A stretch of DNA of 64,000 bases from Enoplolaimus lenunculus (taxonomy: Eukaryota > Nematoda > Enoplea > Enoplida > Thoracostomopsidae): the NCBI GenBank assembly GCA_030248215.1, contig JASANG010001002.1:43633-107632 (forward strand), written 5' to 3'. Under the pieces are notes generated by a model. It did no database searches. It was not told the origin of the DNA and worked only from the letters and a program-made list of their open reading frames with translations. Of this stretch, positions 1-11,837 are shown piece by piece. The position numbers were made by a program, and so were the translations under genes. Position 1 is the first letter of the stretch, and the number at the start of each line of letters is the position of its first letter.

Positions 1-261
1 TTGTTGGAGTCCTGCCTTGCAGTGAGCTGAAGGAATGCTGACAATTTCACTTCTTGGCGGGTGCATGTGCGTCTGATCAACCAAGGCAGAGCAGAATGTA
101 TGCATAAATTAGCTGTTTACCTAAACAAATTAGCTGTGGAAATATAGCGCAATATTTGATATATTTTATGGCTATGGGCGTTTCTATTGACTACGTATAT
201 ACATTTTATTTTGCTTACATCCTAGCATTTCTTATATTAGCGGTTTCGGTGAATATGTGCG
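1..261. other. 5' flank of first gene
   Basis: No coding exon is visible. The stretch ends in a pyrimidine-rich tract and an AG at 239-240, 21 nt before the start codon of the gene at 262. It may hold the outron or the end of a 5' UTR intron. Confidence 0.4.
222..240 (+). promoter_or_regulatory. Candidate trans-splice acceptor before first gene
   Basis: A T-rich run ending in TATTAG lies 21 nt upstream of the ATG at 262, with no coding exon before it. Similar acceptors sit just upstream of the other start codons here: 11824 (+), about 46255 (-), about 52012 (-) and 54023 (+). The shared layout fits spliced-leader addition; a 5' UTR intron is the alternative for each. Confidence 0.4.
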
Positions 262-3200
262 ATGGACGCTGACGGAATTAGCTTGCGAGCTGCAGGTTCA
301 GGACATGTTATACCGGAAGTATCTCAAGTTTCAAATGCTTCGCATGTTTTAACGGCCAAAAATGAATATGTTTCTCCATCAGAGTAAGCATTTCTGTTAT
401 GCATTTAGAGGGCACGCTTCATGTAAAAGGGACCGGATATCTAACTCTGATATACCGTCTACTTTTGCGTAAAATCGCTTTCCAGTTTTGCTTTCAAAAT
501 CCAGTAAAATCGGCTTGATAGCAGGCGCTAAAAGGTACCGAGATGTTTTCATATTGCATTCAGCTAATCTCTATCTTTATGTGTTCGGTTGTGAATCTTC
601 TGCGTGATGTGTTCATTGGGATAAAATTACGTATATTATTAATTTTTAATTATCAAAATTTTTACTTAATATCAGATTCCAGCGTTGGTCGCAGTGTTGC
701 ACCTTATATTGTGTATCTATCTTTGACAGGAGGAGATGAATATTTAATAGATATTACATAATAAATCAACCATTTATAAGCATTGCATAGTACGCGTATC
801 AGGATGCGACCGCATATTAATTTACCGGAACCGAATACAGATATTGATTTTAGCGGAATCGGCAACCGGATATTGTATGTTAAAAATAATTTATTTTTTC
901 GCTGTATTTTTGGTCGCGCTACGTATATAGTTAAACGCAGGAAACTAATTATTAATTGTAAACCAGTGTGGTCCAGTGTTTATGTTGTGTGACTCTGGCT
1001 TTACATTTTAGATCCGGCTTTCCAGCGTTACGTTCAGTGCCACAGATGAATTTGATGAACTATATTGGTTCCACACGATCTGTAGCTGGTATTCCAGCTT
1101 GCTTACCTAGTAAGTGGTCATGTTTTGTTCACTTTCATTTTAAATGGCAATGACTGAATAGCAGAGTCGTGACTTAGGTTTGTTTTGATTAATTTTTATT
1201 TAAGTTAAGTTTTGCAGTTGCATCTCAAGTTAGGTTCTCAAACAACAATTTATTGTTACCCAATTCTTAATTAAACCGCTGCTAAATGTTTGCAAATTTA
1301 CAATATATCACAGTGACTTTTGTTCGAAAATACAGATGTAGGTATATAAATACTATACATACCGAGAAACACAGTTAATATCAATACATCCTCCTTTGGA
1401 ACAGTCTTATAACAAGTTATTGTAAGGATATACTACTTAATTATTTTGGTTACATTTTACATATATTGTTTACGTTTAACATTTTCGGGAAATTTTATAT
1501 GCACTTAATAACTTAATGGTCGAGTTTTATAGTTTTCAAGACTCAGCCGCAAACTGGTGGCTACTCTTTCTCAGACCTTGCTGGGTATTTTTATGGAATT
1601 GTTCATATTTATTTCAGATGGATTATCAGTGGCTCCGGAATGTAGCGGAAGCGAAGGAAACATTGCTGGTCTGGATCAGAAACAAGTGTTTGATATGCTT
1701 GTATCGCGATTGGACAGCTTGTATGAGTCAAAGCAAGGCGAACTATTAAACGCATATTTGCAGCGTTATGTTAGTTTTTGTCTATTATGTTTATCTAATC
1801 TGTTTATTTTGTAGATGTTTATTTGTCGGTGGTGTCCTGGGGGCTCCAGTGCTATTTGCAAGTAGGACTTTTGGCGGTTTACGCAATTTAGCTAACGTAG
1901 TTTAGTATCAGTTATTAATTATATGAAAATACGGCAATAATTTAGTTTAACTATTACATATATATATCATGAGTTTGAAATTGGGGTTGGAAATGGAATC
2001 CCACACAGGTTTCATCCAGTCAAATGGATACTTTTCGGTTATTCAGACCGGGGGCCTCACGAGATTAGCTTTACATGCAATCAAATTTGAGTCAAGCTGT
2101 TATTGAATGTTGTTCATATTACGTATTAGGTACGTATGCCGGTATTATTATGGCGTGACCAATAATAATTGTTTAGATGTCAGGTTCAAGCATAGTAATC
2201 GGAGGAAATAGCCATCAGGTTCCAGTCGCTAAATAAGTATATATCTTCCGTATATCATTATAAATAGGGAACGGCATGTTATATTACGATTACTAAATTT
2301 GCATTTCATTTTCTTTTTGCTGTGGGTGTTAATCAGCAATAGTTGTCTGCCCAAGATTTTTCGAAAAGACCACGGCTTTTTGTGTCTGTTAATTTTAGAA
2401 AGATTTGATGCAGTTGCACGAAAAGAATAAACAAGCATTGATCAATTATTACGCAGAAGTACAAAAAGCAAACACTGTGACAAAGTTAAAGCTCGGAAGC
2501 AGTAATACTGTTGATAATAGCGAACCACGTGATCTGTCAAGCGGAACTTCGTTTTTACAAGGACTTGGAATGGCGGAATCACAATTATATAGGTCTTCTT
2601 CTGAGATGGAAATTACTACTTGCCGCGGTAGGTTTGCGCCAGAGATGGACCGGATATTCGGTCTCGGTATCTGATATATGCCTGTCACTTACAGGATATT
2701 TGCGGTTGTAGTCCCGAGTAATATAAAATAAATTATCTTTTTCAGCATACACATTTGCACGACTCAAATACCACCAATAACCCACGAATTTACACACTAT
2801 ATCCGTGTTAACATTCGATTCCAGTAAGATTAATATACGGTTGATTTCTTTTTGCGCGTTGGTTAGATACGGTTGATCTTTGATTTTGCAGCAAATCTAA
2901 ATCCGTACTTTCAAATAGCAAACTTTCCAGAGAGAATAGATTATTATGAACGACGTACAACGGTTAAACATTTCATGTAACGCTCCTGTACGTACCAATT
3001 TTCTACAGTATTTTTGTTTAGTCTCATTATTTGGCTTGATATGTATGACGAAGGATAGAACACTGTGATTAGGATGCAGTATTTCATATACTGTTGTTAG
3101 TTAACGGTATTAAACTTTCAGAATCAAGCTTGATGGCGACAAAAAGTCGCTTAATTGTCCGACCGACACCGCGTGGCCCAACGAACGCAACGGAAAATTC

Positions 3201-6200
3201 AGCTCATACGTCAACAGCAGCCACAAACACAGGCAACAACGCTGGTAGTGTGACTTGTGGTCCACAGCCGCTGGTCAAAGCAACTAGCTATAGCGCAAAT
3301 CTTGCAGGGATTACAAGTACCAAACCGAGCCGTCGTGGTGATGATTATGCTTCAATTGATCGAAGTAGAGCCGCTGAAAATGATATCAGTAATTGTAGCG
3401 GTGGTCCGTTTAAAAAATTTAGATATAGTGTCACCACTGATGAACGTTTTGAAGAAGCGTTTCGGGAGACGAATGGAGATCAAGAGCAACGTTTTGGACG
3501 GGGCGCAACGACTGCGGTTGGAGATTTGATTGTCGGTGAGGGGAAATCAAAGTTTGGTAGCACCGTGGGAGAAGGCTCATCATCGTTGTTCGCTCGGAGA
3601 GGTCATACATTAGGCGGAGGGGTGAACCGTATTGGTGGAGTTTATGCAGAATCAACACCGTGTTTGGTTGCAGCTGGGTTGGCGTCGTCACTGGGAGTGG
3701 GCAAATCGTCGCTAAGATTGGGCGGGGGGTCAATCTCGCCAGGGACTGCGGGGAGAACCGGTGCAGGGGGTATAGCGAGCTTGGTGAGCGCGAACACAGG
3801 GTCAACGGCAATGTTAGGCGGGTATTCGGGTGCCGGTGGGGCAGCAGCATATTCGGCAACCGGCGCAATGGGAAGTGCAAGTTCAGCGTGCAGCGATACA
3901 ACGAAAGCTGAGCTTCGACGATTCTTACAGTTGCGCAAAGAGCGAAAGCAACTCGGGAGTACAAGTGGAATGTGTGGACAAGATGTTGGTGGAGGAGTGA
4001 GTAAGGCGGACCCGTCTGGTGGGTCGGGTATAGGTGAGCTACACTCTAATTCGAAAAATCACCCAAGTTTATCAGAGCTTGGGTCTGGAGAAAGCGGTGG
4101 TGGCGGAGTTAAAACGGCAGAGTCAGATGGCAGCAGCAGTGCCAAATCGTTGGCGGCGACGAGTAAACCAGATTCAAGCGGTGTACTTCGTGCCGTTCAA
4201 GAATTAAATGATAGCATATCCCCAGCTTCGGCGACGTCAAGTATCAGTCCTGGGATAGTGGCATCGCGCACCATTAGTTCTATAGTGCGACCGTGTGGAC
4301 TGGTTCCTCGTATGCCAACTATTGTTGAGCCCTCGCCTATTGCCACTGGAATCGAAGCAGAAGCAATCAGTACGGCGTCGTCTACAAATGACGAATCGAC
4401 AAAATTGAAGAATTTGAGCAATGCTTACCCGTGTCAGACTGCCCAACAATCAGCTAATGGGACATCAGCCGCTTTTGTACCATATCATTCCGCGGCGAAG
4501 AATGTATCGTTGTCAAATGCGACAGTGCTGTCCTCAGCAGCTGTTGCGTCATCGCTGATTAATCGGTCTGATCCGAGAGCTGCCGCAGCTCTAGCTCAGT
4601 GTCTGTCTGGGTATACGGCGACCAGCGGTTCTGCTGCTGCTGCTGCTGCTGCTGCTGCAGGTAGTAGCTCGGCTGTGGTAGCGGCTGCTGCGGCTGTAGC
4701 TGCAGCAGTGAATCCGTTGTATAAAGCATACTCAGAGCCATCATTGTGCGGACCTACATTGTCCGGGAGGGTGATATTAAAAAAGGGTGGTGTAGAGACT
4801 ACAAGTCCTGACTTAGCTAGCGAGTCAAACGATGAAAATAAAGCATCCAAGGTCGAGGGGTTGAATATTGACCAAGAAAAACCGGGAAGTAATGAAGGTG
4901 GTATTGGTATGTATGCGGCTAAGAGCGGATTTGGGCCTCAGATTCCGTCGCGACTCTTTGCTGATACGGTAGGCTCATCCCAGCCCGGTATTAAACGGCC
5001 TTCTGCTTGTATAAGTGGTGAAAATGAAAACCTGAATGCTGCTGTTAATGGCGTAGCATATGAGGTTGCAGCTAAGCTGCAAACACAATTGGGAGTTGGA
5101 GATACTACTTGTGCTACTAGAGCCGACCTATTAACCACAACGAGCTCTGATACCCTGAATGAAATAGCATCTTTACTAACAACCGCAGATCGTAGCGGGG
5201 TTCAGTTACAGGCGAATCGACATAGTAGTAAACTTAGCACCACCGATGCGTTGAGGGCTGCACTTTTATCAGTAAATCCGTCCCTTGTACAACAACTAGC
5301 TGGCACTGTAAATCCTGGATGGTCAAGTAGTATTCCGACCGTTTCGAATCTGGATTCGCGAGCTCAGTTACAGTTAATTCACGACGGCTTAAACGCTGTC
5401 GTTAGTAGTACTTGTACGACCACGCCACATCATCAGTTAAATCTCACATCTCAACAATTGACAACTCCACCAGGGCAACACGCGATTTATAGCGGTTTGA
5501 ATGCTCCAAATGTTCCATTATATTTGTCGCCGTCAGAACCCATTATAGCGTTGAATAGTCGCCGGCGGGAACCGGTCCAGCCGCCCTTTGGAGGACCGAT
5601 GGGATCTTTGAATCCGGATTCGCAAACGTTATCATCGGCACCGATTCAACAAGCCTTTGCTGCTGCGGCTGCTGCTACAGACGCTCGACTCAAGGAACTA
5701 CAGTTACATCAGACACAACAACAACAAGAATTATTGAGACTTTTAAATTCACAACAACAATCACACACATCTGCATCGGTGATGAACGCACTTCAACCAT
5801 CGAGTTCAGTGAAAGATTTACGCCAAATGGTTGATCCGGTGTCGTTGGCCGGCTCAGGCGCGGGCGGATTTCAGGATTATCGCACCATTACCGGCACAGC
5901 AATTCATCCAGTGCAACCACTGGCACCTGGGTCGTCTGTTCCAAACTTACTGAGTAGTTCTGAAATCGCAGGGGGATCATTGCGGTTTCCTCTAGCAAAC
6001 AGCGCCCAAAATACACTCGCAACAGAAATGCAACGTGCCCTGGGGCATGGGGATCAGCCGTATACAGGACTGGGAGTTTCCGGACCGTTTCGACCTGTGA
6101 CGGCAATGGATACCACCATGGCACAGAGCTCGGTCGCAGCTGAAAATGTGCAAAGAACTCTTGTTGGGGTGTCAGGCCCACAACTGAGTAATGTTGTATC

Positions 6201-6576
6201 ATCATTGCTGGGTAATTCTGTCGTAGGACAGCAATGCGGTGCTAGAGTTGGTGATGCTAGTTCGGAAATTGGCGAGGAGCATTCCAAATCTAGCGGCCGA
6301 GATGACGTTTCAGTCGCAGGTGGGTCGAATATTTCCTTTGCATCTGGTCGAGGAGTAACAAATGGCACTAGCGATTTGGCGAATGCTAACCCTATGGAAC
6401 AGTCAGGGGAGGGAGGTGGTACAGCGAAACTGCTGTCGGAAGACGCAGACTCTGAAGATATGCCAGGAGGGTCCATGACTCGTCGCAGTAGTACGCTGAC
6501 AACGGTTGATGTGGTCAATGATATTGATTGTAGCGGCGGAGCGATTTCAGCGATTGGTGAACAAGATGAACGTTGA
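262..6576 (+). CDS. Unrecognised low-complexity protein, 1351 aa, 5 exons
   Basis: Exons 262-383, 1012-1109, 1618-1769, 2399-2627 and 3122-6576 have GT-AG boundaries, consistent phases and a total of 4056 nt. The ATG at 262 follows a candidate acceptor and is the first in frame. Residues about 90-155 are probably helical or coiled-coil (QVFDMLVSRLDSLYESKQ onward). The large last exon encodes a mostly disordered chain: Ser/Gly/Ala-rich about 330-530, a short basic helix (RRFLQLRKERKQ), poly-Ala at about 705-735, Gln-rich patches near 1060-1080 and an acidic Ser-rich C-terminus. There is no signal peptide, membrane segment or catalytic motif. Such composition is common in scaffold, RNA-granule or transcription-related proteins, but I do not assign a function. 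The long reverse-strand reading frames over the last exon are shadows. Confidence 0.8.
4632..4659 (+). repeat. GCT trinucleotide repeat encoding poly-alanine
   Basis: About nine near-perfect GCT codons inside the large exon encode an alanine run, followed by a second looser alanine block to about 4710. It is likely length-variable because the codons are identical. Confidence 0.8.
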
Positions 6577-7790
6577 ACATCGATTTGGGAAGCGTCAAGC
6601 ATGACAAAATATTGAAATGGCATCGAGCGTGGGAAAATAATCGATTCGCTCCGATGATTGCTGAACGTTTTTGGACTTCGTGGGGAGTGTGGGAATTTTT
6701 TTGGTTTTGTATTTGTGTGGGAAAATTATTTTCGTAGTATCGAGTGTGGAAAAATTTTAATTTTGTATTCAGCGTGGGAAAATTTTGGTTTTGCATCGCG
6801 TGTGAAAAAAATTTTGTTTTCGTATCGAGTACGAGAAAATGAAATGTATGCAGTGATTTCGCCAAATTGTAATATATCAATCATCAGGCGTAAAGGTTTG
6901 TGAATTTTTTTACTGTCTTGTTTGTTGCTTTTCGTTCAAAAGTTATAGTGATGGTGTGATTTTGTTGCTTACCAAGAATATATTGTGATTGTTTGTGTGT
7001 TACTTGTATGCTTTAATGCATGTATATATGTAATCGGTTGTTGTATTGTTAAGATTATAAATTGTGAGTGTTTTTCTGTGTTATCTCGCGTCAGGAATAA
7101 CTAAGCATTGTTTCGAAATTTTGCCTACGTAGACTGAATGATACCGAAATGGGTATTGAAAAGGTACTAAAAACCGAAACCTGTTTCTGAATCGGTAAGA
7201 ATCCCAGTTCAAACTGGCTAACTTATACAAAATTTTTGGCATAAAAATTGTCGCTGACAAATTTGATAAATTACAAATTTACCATTCAGGAATACTAACC
7301 TTAGTCTAATTAAAATTGTAAATGCACGACGACTTCTTAATATAAAGCAAAACGATTACTTTCTTGTTGTGACTATGGCTGACATTTGGCGTTTATTTCA
7401 TTTTGCTCGAAAATTATGTATTTACTTAAGTCGACGACTTAAGTATAATGACTAAAGTATAACTTAAGTAAATACTAAAGTACGATTTTAGAAATCCAGC
7501 CATTGTAATTGACACTCGTTGGTTGTACCGCAACAATATTTAAGCAATTGTCGTAATAGTTGTTGTCAAGCTTGATTTGGCTGATTTAAATTTTTTATTG
7601 CTTTATTTCGTGCAAAATCGCTATCGAAACGTGATTCGATTCAACCATTTTGCCCAAAAGAGAATTTCGGGTTCATCGACGCGCCGCCATCGGGCATTTG
7701 CGCTGTACGCCATATGGCCGGCCAGTCTATCCTTGCTGTTGAAAGTCATAGTTTGTTGTTGTATATATTTATTATCAGCGTTTCAATAGT

Positions 7791-8190
7791 ATATATGTCG
7801 TAGCCCAAGGCGTAATTAAGCTCAATTCCGAATTGGGCTAGTCCAGGGCGTAATAACGACTTGGGCTAGTCCAGGGCGTAATTCTTTCTATGCGACATGT
7901 GCGCGCCTTGTGATTGGTTATCACAATAATGCCATACTCAAAGACAATTGGCTGATGCGAATATTTTTTTCTGATTGGCTAAGTAATCGCCACCTGTTGC
8001 TTCCAAACAGTTTGTTTAACTGAGCAAAGTGTAATCAAGAAGGATTACGACTATCAAGTAACCAATCAGAAAACACAAAACTTTATCAGACATGATTCCG
8101 CTGCCTTGGGCTAGCCCAAGTCGCAATTACGCTTTGGACTAGTACAATTCGGAATTTGGCTGAATTGCAACTTAAGCTACGACATATATA
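7791..8190. mobile_element. Palindromic MITE with TATATGTCGTAG ends
   Basis: The left end TATATGTCGTAG is matched by CTACGACATATA at the right end. The next 50-60 bases of both arms also correspond imperfectly (left TCCGAATTGGGCTAG, right CTAGTACAATTCGGAA). There is no coding capacity. It looks like a non-autonomous DNA transposon, possibly inserted at TA; AT-rich flanks hide the exact target duplication. Confidence 0.65.
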
Positions 8191-9096
8191 TCGTACAGAA
8201 TTGTGTGCAATTTTGTTTAATCTCATGTTAGACAACGTATGCATTGGTTTAAGGTGAATCGCGGACGCAACCCGTTTATATGAAGTTAATTTTCCGCATT
8301 CTTACATTTGGCAAGGGCCAAGCGGAATTTATGAAATATATACCGTGTGAAAAGGCTATTTATTGAAGATAATATGCGTGGGCTGAATATTATTTAGGGG
8401 GCGTAAAGCGATTTAGTCTTTGTCGGATCAAATATCCACTCAGCGTTTTGTTTTTCAGTCCAGACGGGATTGTCGGTCTAGTTAATATCAATTGGATCCG
8501 GGTCCCGGGTTGGTTTCTGGGACGACAGGTGTCGGTTTGGGAGCCACTCTAGCGTGTACTAATGCGGTTTGTCCTTTACTCTGAAACTTATCCGAGGCGC
8601 GATTCAAATTTTCTTGTGGTGTTAGGTAAACTAAACCAGAATTTGTTTGCCAGTATAGCGCAACCCTTGACGGTGATTAGGTCTTCACAAGTATTTACTT
8701 CATTTTATTTTTAGATTTGTCTTATGCTTTTATAATATACATTTAATTGTTTGGTTTGCGTATTTATGATTGTTTTGTAATTATGTACAGATTTTTTGTA
8801 TCTGTTTACTGTTGGCTGTTGGTAATTTTTAAGTAGTTGGAGTGGTTAAAATAGGGCTGGAAACAGTAGTTTTGAGCTTGTGGCTTAAATGTCATTTAGT
8901 AAACGGAATTTGACTGGGTCTCGTTTAAACAGATAGACTGTTTCAGTTTTAAGCGGATGTTGACCCAGATTTATGTCTGTGAGAACAAAAGGAGCCACAA
9001 AATGTCCGCTAAAAATAGCTTTTTAGACCGAGGTTGCTGGGCAAATATTGACGGGCTTTGATGCCTGAGGTTAGTGGTCCTGATATACCTTACTTG

Positions 9097-9505
9097 CAGG
9101 GTGCAACCGGAATTCTGGTTCCGGTAGGGAAATCCGGTATTTTTCAGTATCCGGTTCCGGTAAAAATTCTGGTATTTTTTCACCGGAATTTCCGGTATTG
9201 AAAATATTTCTCATGCGGAAATGTAACAAAAATTGACATATTATTCTAAACTTATTTTCATAAAATTGTCTAGGCGCGTATTGCCAAAATTTTTCATTTG
9301 TGTCATACTTCATAATTGATCATACGTGTCCAGCTTTGCTGCATTTGTTTCAGGATTTTGGTATCCTAAATGGTGTGTTTACGCAGTTAAAAGCGATAAA
9401 ATAGCGTTAAAAATGAATTTTTCGGTAACAAGAATTTTTTGTTTTACGGTTCCAGTATTTTTTAACGTTCCTGTTCCGGTATTTTATAATGCCGGTTGCA
9501 CCCTG
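9097..9505. mobile_element. hAT-like MITE, CAGGGTGCAACCGG ends
   Basis: It starts CAGGGTGCAACCGG and ends CCGGTTGCACCCTG, with repeated TTCCGGTA-type motifs inside. Flanking 8-mers CTTACTTG and CCTACTTC match at 6 of 8 positions, suggesting an aged target duplication. A relative with a perfect duplication lies at 39188-39584. Confidence 0.7.
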
Positions 9506-9965
9506 CCTACTTCATGTGCGTATATCATTTTATTGTTTATATAGTACTTGCATGTATTCGTAATACTGAACGGTGTATCGCTTTGAACTTAATTCTAGTG
9601 TGCTAAATTTGAAAAACGTGTTTAAAAGTGTTTATTTTTGTATTTTATCGCTATTTATTTTATTTCAGGGGAGTAGATTGTTCAGCATATTACCAAGTGT
9701 TACGTGATTTAACTGAGGTAAAGCCTGTTTTGAGGGTAATTTCGTACCATTCTTTATGCTTTAATGAGCTAACTTCGAAATTATTAGACGATGATGTATA
9801 CATTTTCTCACAGTTTTTAATGCGAATTAAGGTATAAATTGAGGAGTAAGAGAGCTCGAAAATTTAAGAATCTAAACCTACACTCTTTTACAGTCCCACC
9901 AGAAACCTGGATGTCGCTAAAAGTAACATGGGTCAAATCGGCTTGAGCAGTACTACTGAAAAAAG

Positions 9966-10136
9966 GGCCAATGTAAAGAACACGGGCGGAACAGTGTTAT
10001 ATAAGCATATTCTTAAGCCTAAGCGTAAGAATAAGTTTATTCCTATGCTTAAGCCAAACAAAAATAGGATAAAGCTTAAGCTTACTCTATTCTAGTCCCA
10101 CAGAAAAATGTTCCGGCCCTGATTTTTACATGGGCC
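9966..10136. mobile_element. TTAGGC-bearing hAT-like MITE (GGCCAATGTAAAGAAC family)
   Basis: Ends GGGCCAATGTAAAG and TTTTTACATGGGCC are imperfect inverted repeats. Inside are AAGCCTAAGC-type runs, the complement of TTAGGC/TTAAGC. A-rich flanks prevent a clean target-duplication call; family members at 28802 and 60354 have perfect 8-bp duplications. Confidence 0.65.
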
Positions 10137-10425
10137 AAAAAAGGATGGGTTCATAAAGCATGCAACATGCATCAGTTAGTAGTTGGTATACTAGGACAGT
10201 TTCATTGTATTTGACCATATGCGGTGAGTAAGAGATTTTAAGATTTTTCTGGCTGGAGACACTCAATTGTAAGCGAATGGTGTCGAGTCGTTCCATGTAA
10301 TGCCGTCATTGGGCTTGAGCTTACATGAACGTTGATAAATGTGCTTATGTTTTATGGGTTTAGTCACGCATATTATACTATTGTCATATAGATGTACATA
10401 TTTATTTTGTTTGCACTGCACATAT

Positions 10426-10864
10426 GGTCGGTGTAGAGAACAGGGCCGGAACAGTAGTGTGAGAAGTCCGTGATTTTAGCTCAGCCCTGTATCCTGTATC
10501 ACCTTTATGCAGTTCTTTTCTCGATGTATGCTTATCGACTTATCGATTCTATAGCACAGATTTTACCAATTCTACGCCCTGTAGCAACGCCTAAGCCTAA
10601 CTTAAGACCTAAGAGAGACTAGGTGGAGCCAGAGACTCCCTTAAGGTGTGGTTTTGATTTAAGGTTTTATTTTGTGTTTTAGTTTTTAGTTTGAAATGGG
10701 TTTAAGAGAGGCAGAGCCACCTACAAGTAGGTATAAGCATATTCCTAAGCATAAAGGATTATCTTGTACCTAATAAAGCCTAAGCAAAAGATATTTTAAA
10801 GCTTGAGCTTTACTCTATTACAGTCCCGCAAGAAAACGTTCCGGTCGTGTTCTGTACATCGGCC
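10426..10864. mobile_element. Enlarged copy of the GGCCAATGTA MITE family
   Basis: The left end GGTCGGTGTAGAGAACAG and right end TTCTGTACATCGGCC match the family. Flanks GCACATAT and GCACGGAT share 6 of 8 bases. The extra internal DNA around 10590-10720, with GGTGGAGCC and GGCAGAGCCACC motifs, suggests a second insertion within the copy. Confidence 0.5.
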
Positions 10865-11805
10865 GCACGGATGATACGCTTTGTTCAGTACAAACGTTGT
10901 TCTTTTATTATAATTATACAGTGAAAATAATTACAATTAATATTGTGCGGTATTGTGTACATCACAAATTAAACTTTTGCTGTTTCGTGTTTCGTTGCTA
11001 CCGAATTGCGATATTCGAGAACGCACACAGAGCAGATGTCGAACGGATAGTATAAATAACTGGAAGGCAGACAAACGGATATTGATCAAAATAATGGAAC
11101 ACCAAAAAATTTTAAACAGTGGGATTGACAGACTAAAGTGTGCGAATTGCTAAGGATGCTTTTCGAGGCGAAGCGGAATTTTTATTTCGGCGAAAGCCGG
11201 ACAAATTCGTCCGCTTCCGACTAATTATTGTTCGAGGGGCTGTTATTTCGAATTTCGGTCGCTCGCTCGCTGGTATCAACATAGTTTTGAGAAGCAGACG
11301 TGTGCTGAGGTGGTAGTAAATGCGGCCAATTAGACTCACCAGAAACCGGAACGGCCCTAAAAGTAGCATGGACGCGGCGTTAGACTACAATTTGCACCTG
11401 TTGGTGAAAAATCGGTACCGGCACAAATTCAACTGGCGCCGGTACTGAAACTGAAATCGTGCCATGACCAGAACAACCGTGCTCAACCATTGGTTTTAAG
11501 GCAAATTTTAAAACCCTGGCTTGGATATCAACGAAATTTCTTACCAGATAAGAGCGGACCCCCCGTAAAATCAAATGCTGCGTACGCCCCTGGCCAAAAG
11601 CCTAATCTGCGTTGTTCAGGACTTGTTCAACAGTTAGGCGTAGATTTGTATTTTTATGAATTTGACGTCCTGTTACTTAATTAGTGATGTTTTTAGATTC
11701 ATAGTAGTATTTTCTATATTAACGGCTAAATAACATATAACATTTTGCCTGCTAATTCGCTTAGTTCTCTGTGTTATCATTGATTTATTTAACTAAACGA
11801 TGGCT

Positions 11806-11824
11806 GAGATGTTTTGTGTTTAGG
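11806..11824 (+). promoter_or_regulatory. Candidate trans-splice acceptor before GCC2
   Basis: TTTTGTGTTTAG ends 13-14 nt before the GCC2 start codon at 11838, and no coding exon is visible upstream. It is either a spliced-leader acceptor or the 3' end of a 5' UTR intron. Confidence 0.45.
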
Positions 11825-11837
11825 AAACTTTTGCGCA

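Larger units (their letters stand above)
6577..11837. other. Gene-poor spacer with DNA-element remnants
   Basis: No gene could be assembled between the first gene and GCC2. The spacer holds the palindromic element at 7791-8190 and elements at 9097-9505, 9966-10136 and 10426-10864, plus element ends near 9895-9935 and 11335-11370. A short open segment at 9670-9718, between an acceptor-like TTTCAG and a donor-like GTAAAG, has no partner exon. The early part, about 6590-6860, is AT-rich and repeats a phrase resembling GTGGGAAAATTTT. Confidence 0.5.

Noticed and set aside
3431-6623. Long reverse-strand frames under the first gene's large exon (up to 189 aa)
   Set aside because: Shadows of an open, biased coding exon; no signals of their own.
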